From the NCBI GenBank assembly GCA_902514755.1, contig CABXRY010000006.1, forward strand, positions 1 to 53,932: a stretch of 53,932 nucleotides of DNA. The letters are read 5' to 3'. This DNA comes from an uncultured Pelagibacteraceae bacterium. Lineage in GTDB: Bacteria > Pseudomonadota > Alphaproteobacteria > Pelagibacterales > Pelagibacteraceae. Both the position numbers and the translations under genes were made by a program. Position 1 is the stretch's first letter; every line of letters starts with the position of its first letter. Positions 17,457-26,699 of this stretch are shown one piece after another. The notes under the pieces are model-generated. The model made no database searches, was not told the origin of the DNA, and saw nothing but the letters and a program-made list of their open reading frames with translations.

Positions 17457-18827
17457 TTATTTTATTTCTATTTTTTCAGGAAGTATACCTTTTGGCCGAT
17501 ATCTCATAATTAATAATAATCCAAGGCCCATCATTAAGAACCTAAAGTAAGGCACACTTTCAATTAAATGAGCTTTAAGAGCGTTTGTTTCTGAAATACC
17601 TGCTGTAAAAAAATTAATTAAGAATAATGCAATTGGAGCAGCTTCAATCCATAAGAACCAGACTACAAAACCTCCTAAAATAGCACCAAAATTGTTCCCA
17701 CTTCCACCAACTATAACCATTACCCATATAAGAAATGTGTATCTCATAGGTCTATAGCTTCCAGGAGTAAACAAGCCATCTTGAGTAACTAACATTGCGC
17801 CAGCAATTCCAACTATTGCAGATCCTAAAATAAAGATTAACAAATGTTGTTTGACTACATTTTTTCCCATAGCGTTTGCTGCTTCCTCATTATCTCTTAT
17901 TGCTCTCATCATTCTTCCCCAAGGAGAATAAAGTGCTTTTTGAGTTAAAATAAGAAGAATTATAACTACTGTTAAAAATAAACCTGAGTAACATAATTTT
18001 ACAAATACTGATGAGCCTTCGATAACAAACTGATTTAATGCTGCTTGCCGATCTGATAAATTAGAAATTATTTCTAATTTATCAGAATTAAATTTTTCAA
18101 CTAAATTTATAAACCAATCTGTGGTTTGAAGATCGACCTCATATGGAGCTGGTCTTTTTAAACCAATTACATTTTTAACACCTCTTGTAAGCCAATCTTC
18201 GTGTTTAATTATAGCGATTACAATTTCTGAAATAAGAAGTGTAGCAATTGCCAAATAATCTGCTCGAAGACCTAATGCTACTTTTCCAACAATAAACGCT
18301 AGACCTCCTGCAAAGAATGCTCCAACTATCCAAGAAAATATAATAGGTAATCCAAATCCACCTAAAAAACCTGTTTTAGCAGGATCAACAGCTTCGATAG
18401 CTTCAATGCCTGGTTCTGCAGAAAATCTAATAAGTAATATACCGGAAATAATTATTGCCGCGATGCTATAGGTTCTCATTTTAGATTTATCAAATCTTTT
18501 TAAAATAAATCTAATAACTAAAACCATAACTATTATAAGCCATAAGCTCATTAAAATATCAAAACCTCCTGCGCTCCATGCCTCTTGCACAGGATCGACA
18601 GATATTAATACTGCTGCAAGGCCACCTAATGCCGTATACCCCATAATTCCAAAGTTAATTAATCCTGCATAACCCCACTGAATATTAGCTCCCATTGTCA
18701 TTACTGCAGAAATTAAGCATAGATTAAAAATAGATAATGCAATATTCCAAGATTGAAATATTCCTACCAAGATTATTAATCCCATCATAATACTGTAAGC
18801 TGCAATTACGTTTAAATTTTTTCTCAC
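17457..18827 (-). CDS. livM: branched-chain amino acid-type ABC permease LivM (set 1)
   Basis: The 456-residue membrane protein is longer than the usual LivM (about 320-350) because of a periplasmic or loop insertion of roughly 70 residues (about 205-275, from VNVIGLKRPAPYEV-type sequence on) and extra helices near 90-125. The family signature MRAIRDNEEAANAMG near the ATPase-contact loop is present, and LRADYLAIATLLISEIV is typical LivM. It starts at a GTG overlapping the livH stop (GTGA). With LivH, F and G it forms the importer inner-membrane core. The substrate is unknown but a HAAT-type amino acid, amide or organic acid is likely. Confidence 0.9.
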   Translation of the reverse strand: MRKNLNVIAAYSIMMGLIILVGIFQSWNIALSIFNLCLISAVMTMGANIQWGYAGLINFGIMGYTALGGLAAVLISVDPVQEAWSAGGFDILMSLWLIIVMVLVIRFILKRFDKSKMRTYSIAAIIISGILLIRFSAEPGIEAIEAVDPAKTGFLGGFGLPIIFSWIVGAFFAGGLAFIVGKVALGLRADYLAIATLLISEIVIAIIKHEDWLTRGVKNVIGLKRPAPYEVDLQTTDWFINLVEKFNSDKLEIISNLSDRQAALNQFVIEGSSVFVKLCYSGLFLTVVIILLILTQKALYSPWGRMMRAIRDNEEAANAMGKNVVKQHLLIFILGSAIVGIAGAMLVTQDGLFTPGSYRPMRYTFLIWVMVIVGGSGNNFGAILGGFVVWFLWIEAAPIALFLINFFTAGISETNALKAHLIESVPYFRFLMMGLGLLLIMRYRPKGILPEKIEIK

Positions 18828-19834
18828 AATACTTTTCCTTTAAATATTCCTGAGGGCCTATAAAGCAGAACAATAACAAGTATCGAAAATGATACTGCAA
18901 ACTTATAGTCTGTTGATAAAAGTTGAATTAAACTTTCAGGCTCCATACTCTCTGGCAACATATACATAAAAAATTTTTTGTAAGCGTAAGTTAAAAATAT
19001 TTCTGAAAAAGCAATAACATATCCTCCCAAAAATGCTCCAAAAGGGTTTCCAATCCCTCCAACTATTGCTGCAGCAAAAATAGGAAGCATATTGTTAAAG
19101 TAAGTAAATGGTTTGAAACTTTTGTCTAAACCATATAATGCACCACCAATAGTTGCTAAAATTCCAGCGATTATCCACGTTATCATTACAATTTTCTTTG
19201 GATCTATGCCTGAAAGAAGTGCCAAATCCTCATTATCAGAATATGCCTTCATACTCTTTCCTGTCTTTGTTTTGTTTAAAAACCAAAATAATAAAGAAAC
19301 CAATACTATTGTAACAAATATTGTAAGCACTTGAGTTGATTTTAAAGCAAGACCTTCATTCAAACCTGTCATCTCTTTAAATTCACGTGCTTTAATAATA
19401 AATTTTTCTCCATCAAAAAATCTTCTATCTGATGGACCAATTATTATTCTTACTACTGCTTGGGTGACAAACATAACTCCAATACTCACCATAGCCAATT
19501 GAACTGGTGGACTTTTGTTTGTTCGATAATATTTAAACACAAATTTATCAATACTTAACATGTATAAAATCATGAATATGATCGCAAAAGGAATAGCTAA
19601 TAATGCTGTAGGTAGAATACCAAGTGAAATTCCTAAAGATTGAAAATACCATGTAAACAAAATAGTAACCATTGTACCAAAAGACATCATGTCTCCAGTA
19701 GCAAAATTAGCAAATCTTAAGATACCATAAATTAATGTTACAAAAATTGCACCAAGGGCTAATTGAGATCCATATGTTAAGGCTGGAATAAAAATATAAT
19801 TAAGTAAAAGTATTATTGCATTTAATATATCCAT
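18824..19834 (-). CDS. livH: branched-chain amino acid-type ABC permease LivH (set 1)
   Basis: The ATG at 19834 lies one base after the livF stop, giving 336 residues; a GTG at 19843 would add three. The sequence LALGAIFVTLIYGILRFANFATGDMMSFGTM is the LivH N-terminal signature. The loop KAYSDNEDLALLSGIDPKKI and the end LYRPSGIFKGKVL are also standard. About eight helices are present. It dimerises with LivM in the importer. Part of a coupled livG-F-H-M order, 4-base overlap with livM. Confidence 0.92.
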   Translation of the reverse strand: MDILNAIILLLNYIFIPALTYGSQLALGAIFVTLIYGILRFANFATGDMMSFGTMVTILFTWYFQSLGISLGILPTALLAIPFAIIFMILYMLSIDKFVFKYYRTNKSPPVQLAMVSIGVMFVTQAVVRIIIGPSDRRFFDGEKFIIKAREFKEMTGLNEGLALKSTQVLTIFVTIVLVSLLFWFLNKTKTGKSMKAYSDNEDLALLSGIDPKKIVMITWIIAGILATIGGALYGLDKSFKPFTYFNNMLPIFAAAIVGGIGNPFGAFLGGYVIAFSEIFLTYAYKKFFMYMLPESMEPESLIQLLSTDYKFAVSFSILVIVLLYRPSGIFKGKVL

Positions 19835-19835
19835 A

Positions 19836-20543
19836 CTACCCACCTAAGAATGAGCTTCTAACTCTTGGATCGTTTAATAATTCATTTCCTGTTCCTGAAT
19901 ATCGATTTTCTCCAGTAACAAGAACATAACCTCTGTCAGAAATATTTAATGCTTGTTTAGCATTTTGTTCAACCATCAAAATTGCAACATTGGTTTTTTT
20001 TACTTTAATAATATGGTCAAACAATTCATCCATTACTATGGGGGATACACCTGCTGTAGGCTCATCTAACATTAAAACTGTTGGTTTGATCATTAATGCT
20101 CTTCCAAGAGCAACTTGTTGTCTCTGACCACCTGATAATTCTCCAACAAGCTGGTTTCTTTTTTGTCTTAGTATTGGAAATAGCTCATAAATTTCCTCAA
20201 TAATATTTTTTATTTCATCATTAACTAGAAATGCACCCATTTCTAAATTTTCTTCAACTGTCATTCCAGCAAATACATTTTTTGTTTGTGGAACAAATGA
20301 AATTCCCTCTTTAACTCTGTCTTGTGGTGATAATTTTGAAATATCTTTTCCATCAATTTTTACTGATCCAGATTTTAAATTAAGTAAACCAAGCATAGCT
20401 TTCATTGCTGTAGATTTTCCAGCTCCATTTGGCCCTAATATAGAAACAATCTCTCCCTTGTTTACTGTTACTGAGCATGCATTAATAATATCTGGTCCAT
20501 TTCCATAACCACCTGTCATTTCTATACCTTCGAAGTATGCCAT
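19836..20543 (-). CDS. livF: ABC ATPase LivF (set 1)
   Basis: 235 residues with Walker A GPNGAGKST, signature LSGGQRQQVALGRAL, Walker B VLMLDEPTAG and the His switch region ending in VEQNA, which is typical of LivF. The start overlaps the livG stop (TAATG). It energises import with LivG. Confidence 0.93.
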   Translation of the reverse strand: MAYFEGIEMTGGYGNGPDIINACSVTVNKGEIVSILGPNGAGKSTAMKAMLGLLNLKSGSVKIDGKDISKLSPQDRVKEGISFVPQTKNVFAGMTVEENLEMGAFLVNDEIKNIIEEIYELFPILRQKRNQLVGELSGGQRQQVALGRALMIKPTVLMLDEPTAGVSPIVMDELFDHIIKVKKTNVAILMVEQNAKQALNISDRGYVLVTGENRYSGTGNELLNDPRVRSSFLGG

Positions 20544-21331
20544 TAATTTGTATCCTTAAGTTTGGAGCCTCTACCAAGATAGCTTTCTATTACTTTTTCA
20601 TCTTTTTTTGCTTCTTCAACAGATCCTTCAAATAAAACTGATCCCTCAGCCATTACTATTACTGGATCACACAATCTACCAATAAAATCCATATCATGCT
20701 CAATCATGCAAAAAGTATAACCCTTCTCTTTATTTAATTTTTCAATCGCAGTTCCAAGATCTTTTAATAATGTTCTATTTACTCCAGCACCAACTTCATC
20801 AAGTAACACAAGTTTTGCATCTACCATCATCGTTCTTCCAAGTTCTAATAATTTTTTTTGTCCTCCAGAAAGATTCCCCGCTAATTCATTTGATAAGTGT
20901 CCTAAATTTAAAAAATCGACTACTTCTTTTGCTTTATTTTTAATTATAGCTTCTTCTTCAGCAACCAAGCTAGGTTTAAATAAAGCTGTCATAATTTTTT
21001 CTCCAGATTGATTTCCAGGAACCATCATTAAATTTTCTAAAACAGATAAATTAGTAAATTCATGTGCAATTTGAAAAGTTCTTAAAAGTCCTTTTGAAAA
21101 TAATTCATATGAGGGTACATCAGTAATATTTTCTTCATCAAAAGTAACATTTCCACTCGAAGATTTTAAATTTCCTGCAATCAAATTAAATAATGTGGTT
21201 TTGCCTGATCCGTTAGGTCCAATTATTCCTGTAATAGTTCCTCGCTTAACATTTAAAGAACAATCAGATACAGCAGCAAGACCCCCAAAATATTTTGATA
21301 AATTATTAATCTCTAAAATGTTTTCAGACAT
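20543..21331 (-). CDS. livG: ABC ATPase LivG (set 1)
   Basis: 262 residues with Walker A GPNGSGKTT, signature LSGGQKKLLELGRTMM, and Walker B LVLLDEVGAGVNRTL, where Val replaces the usual Pro after DE. The IEHDMDF tail is the LivG type. First ATPase gene of set 1, four bases after the ProC-like gene, so that reductase is probably co-transcribed with the importer. Confidence 0.93.
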   Translation of the reverse strand: MSENILEINNLSKYFGGLAAVSDCSLNVKRGTITGIIGPNGSGKTTLFNLIAGNLKSSSGNVTFDEENITDVPSYELFSKGLLRTFQIAHEFTNLSVLENLMMVPGNQSGEKIMTALFKPSLVAEEEAIIKNKAKEVVDFLNLGHLSNELAGNLSGGQKKLLELGRTMMVDAKLVLLDEVGAGVNRTLLKDLGTAIEKLNKEKGYTFCMIEHDMDFIGRLCDPVIVMAEGSVLFEGSVEEAKKDEKVIESYLGRGSKLKDTN

Positions 21332-21335
21332 TATT

Positions 21336-22103
21336 TTATTTATTTAATCTTTTATGAATAGTATTTAATGTCTTTTCTAGTGATTTATAGAAACCTGCTC
21401 TTGTTAATTCCCTAACTCCTTGTTCGTTTAAGCCTTTGGATGTTTGAGACTCTTTAACTAAGTTTTTTAAATTTTCTTTTGAATTTATAACCGCATCTTC
21501 TGATAAAGCTAAAAATAAAGAAGTTATATATTTTTGTGAATTATTTCTTTTAACTCCTTTTTTTACCAACCAATCTGACATTACTCTCAACATTTCATAA
21601 AAAGGTGCCATCATTCCTGAAGTTGACCAAAAATTTATTGAAGATTTTTCATTTTTTATTTCAACTGTAGTTCCAAGTTTATTAAAAAAAGTTTTAACTT
21701 TTTTATTAGGCGGACAAATTGGTATTGGGCCTTTTTTTAAGGAGATTGGTGGCAAAGGAATTGCTCTTACTATTTTTGCTTTAACTTTAATAGCTTTTTT
21801 TAATTGAGCCAAAGTAATTGTAGAAATAAAACTAATAATAGTTTGTTTAGATTTAAATCTTAAGTCTTTGATAATTTTTTCACCGACTGTTGGTGTCACT
21901 GATAAAAATATCCAGTCACATTGATCAACAATTTGTTGATTATTTTTAGCTATAATTATTTTTTTAAATTTTTTTCTTAAATCATTTGCTATAACTTTAT
22001 TTCTTGGAGAAATAATTATTCTTTTAAATGAAATTTTTGATTTAGATATTCCAGTTATAACTGAAGACGCAATCTTGCCTGTCCCAATAAATCCTAAGTT
22101 CAT
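21336..22103 (-). CDS. ProC-like NAD(P) oxidoreductase (pyrroline-5-carboxylate reductase family)
   Basis: The 255-residue protein starts with the Rossmann motif MNLGFIGTGKIASSVITGIS. It has the family's WIFLSVTPTVGEKIIKDL and KIVRAIPLPPISLKKGPIPI, corresponding to the ProC RAMPNTP region but altered (RAIPLPP). This change, and the Lys-rich divergent C-terminus, suggest it is not the housekeeping proline enzyme. It may reduce another cyclic imine or be an NADP-binding relative. It sits 4 bases before livG (set 1) and 55 bases after csiD. Confidence 0.75.
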   Translation of the reverse strand: MNLGFIGTGKIASSVITGISKSKISFKRIIISPRNKVIANDLRKKFKKIIIAKNNQQIVDQCDWIFLSVTPTVGEKIIKDLRFKSKQTIISFISTITLAQLKKAIKVKAKIVRAIPLPPISLKKGPIPICPPNKKVKTFFNKLGTTVEIKNEKSSINFWSTSGMMAPFYEMLRVMSDWLVKKGVKRNNSQKYITSLFLALSEDAVINSKENLKNLVKESQTSKGLNEQGVRELTRAGFYKSLEKTLNTIHKRLNK

Positions 22104-22158
22104 AATGTTTGGTTACTTTATAATGATTATTTAGATATTTTATATTGATTATATTTGA

Positions 22159-23070
22159 TTAATTAACAAAAAAAGAACCCCTTATTCTTAACAATTCTCT
22201 ACTTAATTCCTTATTCTCTTTAAAAGGTTTTCTCCCATGAAGCCAAAAATAATTATTAGCAATTACCGAATAACCAACAGGTAGTTTTGTCACCACTTTA
22301 TTTTTACTTTCTTCTAAACCATCAGATAATCTTTGTAAAAAATTACCTTGGTCCATATTTTGAGGTTCAGGAAATTGATCAATATATGAAATTATAGGTC
22401 TCCCCTCGTCATCAGAAGAAAAAACTGGATGCTCAATTTTATAATCTATATTTTTGCTTTTTGGAGATCCCCAAACAAAATTCTGTTTTCCAACTGGGTC
22501 ATTATACAAATCATTACAATGTTCCCAGTCATCTAAGTGCAACATTGCAGTTTCTCCTCCTTCAACATTCTGTTCATCAATTTTTGTCATTATCAACCAA
22601 TCTGTAACTTCTTTTACGTATGTACCATCTGTATGTAGATCCATATTTCTGTATGCCTTTCTTAAATAAGAATCGCTACTATCTTCATGTTTGACATGAA
22701 ACCTTGCATAATATTTTCCAGCCATCGCATCATGATTAGGTATACCTATAAGATAAGCTATTGCAGTTGATAACTTTACTAAAAAGGTTGCATTTATTTT
22801 AGATGAAATATCTTTTGGTCCAATTATAAAACAACCAGTTGATCTATCTTTAATAATTGAATTCATTAATTCACTTAATTTATTATCAGTCAGATCATCT
22901 AAACTTTTAGCTAAAGTAAATCTTGTAAAGGGTTTAAGTTCTAGTGCTGTGATATCAAATTTATTAAATGGAAAAATTAATTTTTCAATAATTTCATTTT
23001 CTAAACTAATTTTAAATATTCTATTTGATTTATTGTGTTTTTGAATATCAATGCCAGGTATTTTTTGCAT
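22159..23070 (-). CDS. csiD: glutarate 2-hydroxylase CsiD
   Basis: The 303-residue protein closely matches the CsiD pattern. HxD is in RNMDLHTDGTYVKEVTDWLI (H146/D148), then IDEQNVEGGETAMLHLDDWE, the distal His in FWLHGRKPF (H278) and the 2-oxoglutarate Arg in RELLRIRG. CsiD hydroxylates glutarate to L-2-hydroxyglutarate with 2-oxoglutarate and O2, in lysine/5-aminovalerate catabolism. The usual partners lhgO and gabDTP are absent in the window. Here it lies between AzlCD and a ProC-like gene, amid two amino-acid-type importers. Length matches the family. Confidence 0.9.
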   Translation of the reverse strand: MQKIPGIDIQKHNKSNRIFKISLENEIIEKLIFPFNKFDITALELKPFTRFTLAKSLDDLTDNKLSELMNSIIKDRSTGCFIIGPKDISSKINATFLVKLSTAIAYLIGIPNHDAMAGKYYARFHVKHEDSSDSYLRKAYRNMDLHTDGTYVKEVTDWLIMTKIDEQNVEGGETAMLHLDDWEHCNDLYNDPVGKQNFVWGSPKSKNIDYKIEHPVFSSDDEGRPIISYIDQFPEPQNMDQGNFLQRLSDGLEESKNKVVTKLPVGYSVIANNYFWLHGRKPFKENKELSRELLRIRGSFFVN

Positions 23071-23110
23071 TCTAAATTTTAATTTAACTTAGTTTATAAA
23101 TCAATTTTAA

Positions 23111-23434
23111 TTAAATATAATTATTTATAATTGCCATACAAATCGCAGAAAAGATAGTCGGGTAAATATAGTTTTTATTTGAAATAAAAAATACTAATAA
23201 AGATAACAAAACAACTATAAGTCTACTAGAATAAGTTGAGTCTACTAAAACTCCTGCAGGAAAAATTATGGTTCTTGCAATTAAAGCTGCTAAAGTTGCA
23301 TAAGCTAAACAATTAAACCATCTAAACAACTTAGATGTCTCTTTTATACCTTGTGAACTAACTACACCTAAAAATCTTGATAGAAATGTTGCAAAAGAAG
23401 TAACCAAAATTGCGTATACAATATTAGCTGACAC
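23111..23434 (-). CDS. azlD: AzlD-family branched-chain amino acid exporter subunit
   Basis: 107 residues with about four hydrophobic helices. The opening IVYAILVTSFATFLSRFLG and the stretch LFRWFNCLAYATLAALIARTI match AzlD/YgaH-type small subunits. It overlaps azlC by 11 bases. It acts together with AzlC to export branched-chain or related amino acids. Confidence 0.85.
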   Translation of the reverse strand: MSANIVYAILVTSFATFLSRFLGVVSSQGIKETSKLFRWFNCLAYATLAALIARTIIFPAGVLVDSTYSSRLIVVLLSLLVFFISNKNYIYPTIFSAICMAIINNYI

Positions 23435-24128
23435 TGTATTCTCCTATTAAATATGCAATAGTTCCACCAATTACACCTGCTAATAATATTGACCACTCCG
23501 GTGAATATAAATAAATAACAGGTCCTAAAATTATTCCAAGCGCAACAGAGAGGGAAATTTGTATAGTTTTAGATGCTCCAACCATCATGCATAAAAAATA
23601 AACTGGGTTTAATATTGCTAAGCCTATCATCATATCTTTATTGAAATAATCTGAAAAAGAGAAACCAATATATGTTCCTAAAACAGATACACTTACTGTG
23701 GCACTTCCAATACCAATCCAATAATCTATTCTATATTTTTTAGGAATTTGCTTATAGTTACTTCTCATAATCAACCATGCAGAAACAGCAATAAAATGAC
23801 AGGAAAAATAGTATTTCCATTTAGGTTGGCTCCTATGCATCATTAACGGAAACAAAGACACGGTCATTGGATAAAGTCGAGCATTTACAAACCACACAGC
23901 TAAAAAAATATTGAACAAAGATGCTCCAATCAACATAGACTCAGCCATAACCAATGAACCAGGTAAAGCATATGTTAGTATTGTAGAAAATATACTTTCT
24001 TGAATATTAAATCCTAAATTTTTAAAAAGAGCTCCAATAGCAATAAAGCAACAAGTAAGAGCTATAGCTGGACTGTCATGAGTAAGGATTGATTTATATC
24101 CTTTAAAAAAAAAATTTTTATTAATCAT
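23424..24128 (-). CDS. azlC: AzlC-family branched-chain amino acid exporter subunit
   Basis: 234 residues with the AzlC pattern: PAIALTCCFIAIGALFKNLG, YALPGSLVMAESMLIGASLF, and LPNAR-like VWFVNARLYPMTVSLFPL. Its ATG overlaps the livF (set 2) stop as TAATG, so the exporter is coupled to an ABC importer. This pairing is unusual: it could protect from over-accumulation or exchange substrate. Confidence 0.88.
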   Translation of the reverse strand: MINKNFFFKGYKSILTHDSPAIALTCCFIAIGALFKNLGFNIQESIFSTILTYALPGSLVMAESMLIGASLFNIFLAVWFVNARLYPMTVSLFPLMMHRSQPKWKYYFSCHFIAVSAWLIMRSNYKQIPKKYRIDYWIGIGSATVSVSVLGTYIGFSFSDYFNKDMMIGLAILNPVYFLCMMVGASKTIQISLSVALGIILGPVIYLYSPEWSILLAGVIGGTIAYLIGEYSVS

Positions 24129-24913
24129 TATCCACCAAGGAAAAGTCTACCAACGTCTGGATTTTTTAATAAATCATTTCCTTTTCCAGCAATTGCAGTT
24201 TGGCCAGATACCAATACATATCCAATATCAGCAAACTCTAAACCTTTTTTGGCATTTTGTTCAACAAGTATTATTGTTTTTTTTTCATTTTGTTGAAGAT
24301 CTCTTAAAATTTCAAAAACCATATCTATATATTTTGGTTCTAAACCAATCGATGGTTCATCTACTAACAATACTGATGGCTTCATAACTAATGCTCTAGA
24401 TATTTCTAACAATCTTCTTTCACCACCTGATAAAACTTTTGCTGGCTGGTTTCTTCTATTTCTTAATCTTTCATATTTTTCAAATATCCTTTCAGCTTCT
24501 TGATATGATTCATCCGTTTTTTCTTTAATATATCCACCCATCAATAAATTTTCTTCAACGGTCATATCGGGAAACACAGAATTATCCTGAAGTATATAAG
24601 CTATACCAACTGACTTTAATTTTTCAGCAGGAGTAAGATTTGTAATTTCTTTTCCTTCTATTTCAATCTCACCAGAAAATATGTTGGTAAATCCATATAT
24701 AGAATGAAGTATTGTAGATTTTCCTGCACCATTTGGGCCAATTAAACATAAAGACTGAGCTTTATTTACAAACAAATCAAAGTTATGAAGAATTTCCATC
24801 TTTCCATAACCAGCATTTAAATTTTTAATTGTTAAGTGAATTTCATCTGGAGATAATTTCTTTAAGTCTTCAGCTGTCGGAGCTTTCCCTAAAACCTCAT
24901 ATTGATTTGACAT
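24128..24913 (-). CDS. livF: ABC ATPase LivF (set 2)
   Basis: 261 residues with Walker A GPNGAGKST, signature LSGGERRLLEISRAL, and Walker B VLLVDEPSIGLEP, then VEQNAKKGLEFADIGY. An N-terminal extension of about 25 residues (TAEDLKKLSPDEIHLTIKN) precedes the ABC core. The start overlaps the livG stop (TAATG). Confidence 0.92.
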   Translation of the reverse strand: MSNQYEVLGKAPTAEDLKKLSPDEIHLTIKNLNAGYGKMEILHNFDLFVNKAQSLCLIGPNGAGKSTILHSIYGFTNIFSGEIEIEGKEITNLTPAEKLKSVGIAYILQDNSVFPDMTVEENLLMGGYIKEKTDESYQEAERIFEKYERLRNRRNQPAKVLSGGERRLLEISRALVMKPSVLLVDEPSIGLEPKYIDMVFEILRDLQQNEKKTIILVEQNAKKGLEFADIGYVLVSGQTAIAGKGNDLLKNPDVGRLFLGG

Positions 24914-25653
24914 TATTGAGCTCCTAAATACGCATCTATAACGCGATTATCATTTTTTATTTCCTCGGGTGATCCATTGGCTAACATTTTACCATGAGCT
25001 AAACAGAATATGCTTTCAGCTAATTGCATAATTACTCTCATATTATGTTCGATTACTAAAAGAGTAATTCCAAAATCCTTATTCACTTTAATTAATCTGT
25101 CAATAATTCCATTTATCAATGTTGGATTAATGCCAGCGGTCGGCTCATCTAACAATAACATTTCAGGCTCATTCATTAATGCCATTGCAAGTTCTAATAA
25201 CTTTTGTTGACCAAATGAAAGGTCCCCTGCTCTAAGTTTTCTTTTTTGAAATAACCCTACAAAATTTAGTAAATTTTCAGCTTTATCTGTAAGCTCTTGT
25301 GGAATTTTTGAAAAAATTTTCATTAAATCTGCGTCACTACCTTTGTGGCTAATAAGCATATTCTCAATGCAGTTTAGCTTTCCATAAATCCTTGTTTGTT
25401 GAAATGTTCTTAATAACCCTAATTTTGCAATAACTGGTACCGGCAATTCTGAAACTTCTTTACCATTAAATTTTATAGATCCCTGGTCGATTGGATAAGT
25501 TCCAACTATTGAATTAAATAAAGTTGTTTTTCCTGATCCATTTGGCCCAATTAATCCAACTATTTTTCCTTTTTCAACATTCATAGATATATCTACATTA
25601 GCTTTAACACCACCAAATGATTTGCTTACATTGCTTACTTCTAAAATGCTCAT
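24913..25653 (-). CDS. livG: ABC ATPase LivG (set 2)
   Basis: 246 residues with Walker A GPNGSGKTT, signature LSFGQQKLLELAMALM (the LSFGQ form common in LivG), and Walker B MLLLDEPTAGINP, followed by VIEHNMRVIM. Start overlaps livM stop by ATGA. Confidence 0.93.
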   Translation of the reverse strand: MSILEVSNVSKSFGGVKANVDISMNVEKGKIVGLIGPNGSGKTTLFNSIVGTYPIDQGSIKFNGKEVSELPVPVIAKLGLLRTFQQTRIYGKLNCIENMLISHKGSDADLMKIFSKIPQELTDKAENLLNFVGLFQKRKLRAGDLSFGQQKLLELAMALMNEPEMLLLDEPTAGINPTLINGIIDRLIKVNKDFGITLLVIEHNMRVIMQLAESIFCLAHGKMLANGSPEEIKNDNRVIDAYLGAQ

Positions 25654-26699
25654 TTGAGCTCTACCTGTGCTTTACGATCTTTTTCATCAATCACTTCACC
25701 AAATCTTTCTGGATATTTTTCTCTTAACCATCCCATAATTCCTTCTGGGAAATAAATGACAATTACAACTATTAAAACTCCTAAAGCAACATATTGCCAT
25801 CCTAAGAAGAAAGTCCAAAAGCCTTCTTTAAATATATGAAATACTGTTGCACCAATAATTGGACCCCAAAGTGTTCCTTTGCCTCCAAGTATTGCCATCA
25901 ATACCATAAATACTCCCATCTCTCTTCCGTCAAATGCAACATCTGTTGAGTCAATGTATCCAACTAAGCCACCCATTATTCCACCTGCTAAACCACAAAA
26001 AAAAGCTGAAATCATCCAACCTATAATTTTGTACTTCATTGTTTCAATACCCATTGCTTCAGCTTTATCCTCGTTATCTCTAATAGCATTAAGTATTAAT
26101 TTAAATCTTGTAGAATATATTGAACGTACAGCAACGAATGTGAACACCAATGTGAAGAAGCTTAAGAAATAAAAAAATTCACCTCTTGAGTCTAAACTTC
26201 CAACATCAGGAAATGGCGGTGTAGTGAAACCTTGTCCAGCTCCAATGATTTCAATTCCTCCAGAAATTTCACCTGCTGCAACACCTAATCCCAATGTACA
26301 AATTGCAAAATAATGTCCTCTGAGTCCTAAAATAGAGTACCCAATTACACCTGCTACAATAGTTGGTACAATTGCAGCAACTAACAACCCAACAGCCATC
26401 CCCTGAAAAAATTGAGCAGGAGTATGTACAAATGTTTTCTCACCACCACTTTCTGTCCACTCAGCTAGCGGGAAAAACATTCCAACTTGTACAGAGGCAC
26501 ATAGATACATACCAAGACCGTAAAAAAGAATATTTCCAAATGAATTATACCCCATTTCACCACCTTGAATATTCCAGGTAGTGGCAAGAACTATTAATAC
26601 ACAAAGTATTGATAACTGAACCTTAAAAGCTGGAAATATAAACGGGGCGGCTATACCAAAAATTAAAATTCCAATGTATAAAATTAAATTATCTTTCAT
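25650..26699 (-). CDS. livM: branched-chain amino acid-type ABC permease LivM (set 2)
   Basis: 349 residues, normal LivM length. It shows GYSILGLRGHYFAICTLGLGV, the ATPase-contact motif LNAIRDNEDKAEAMGI, and the end IYFPEGIMGWLREKYPERFG. Start overlaps the livH stop as TAATG. Forms the membrane core with LivH (set 2). Confidence 0.93.
   Translation of the reverse strand: MKDNLILYIGILIFGIAAPFIFPAFKVQLSILCVLIVLATTWNIQGGEMGYNSFGNILFYGLGMYLCASVQVGMFFPLAEWTESGGEKTFVHTPAQFFQGMAVGLLVAAIVPTIVAGVIGYSILGLRGHYFAICTLGLGVAAGEISGGIEIIGAGQGFTTPPFPDVGSLDSRGEFFYFLSFFTLVFTFVAVRSIYSTRFKLILNAIRDNEDKAEAMGIETMKYKIIGWMISAFFCGLAGGIMGGLVGYIDSTDVAFDGREMGVFMVLMAILGGKGTLWGPIIGATVFHIFKEGFWTFFLGWQYVALGVLIVVIVIYFPEGIMGWLREKYPERFGEVIDEKDRKAQVELK

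Noticed and set aside
21336-22103. Calling the ProC-like gene the proline-biosynthetic proC
   Set aside because: The conserved RAMPNTP segment reads RAIPLPP and the gene is tied to an importer operon, so another imine or substrate is possible.
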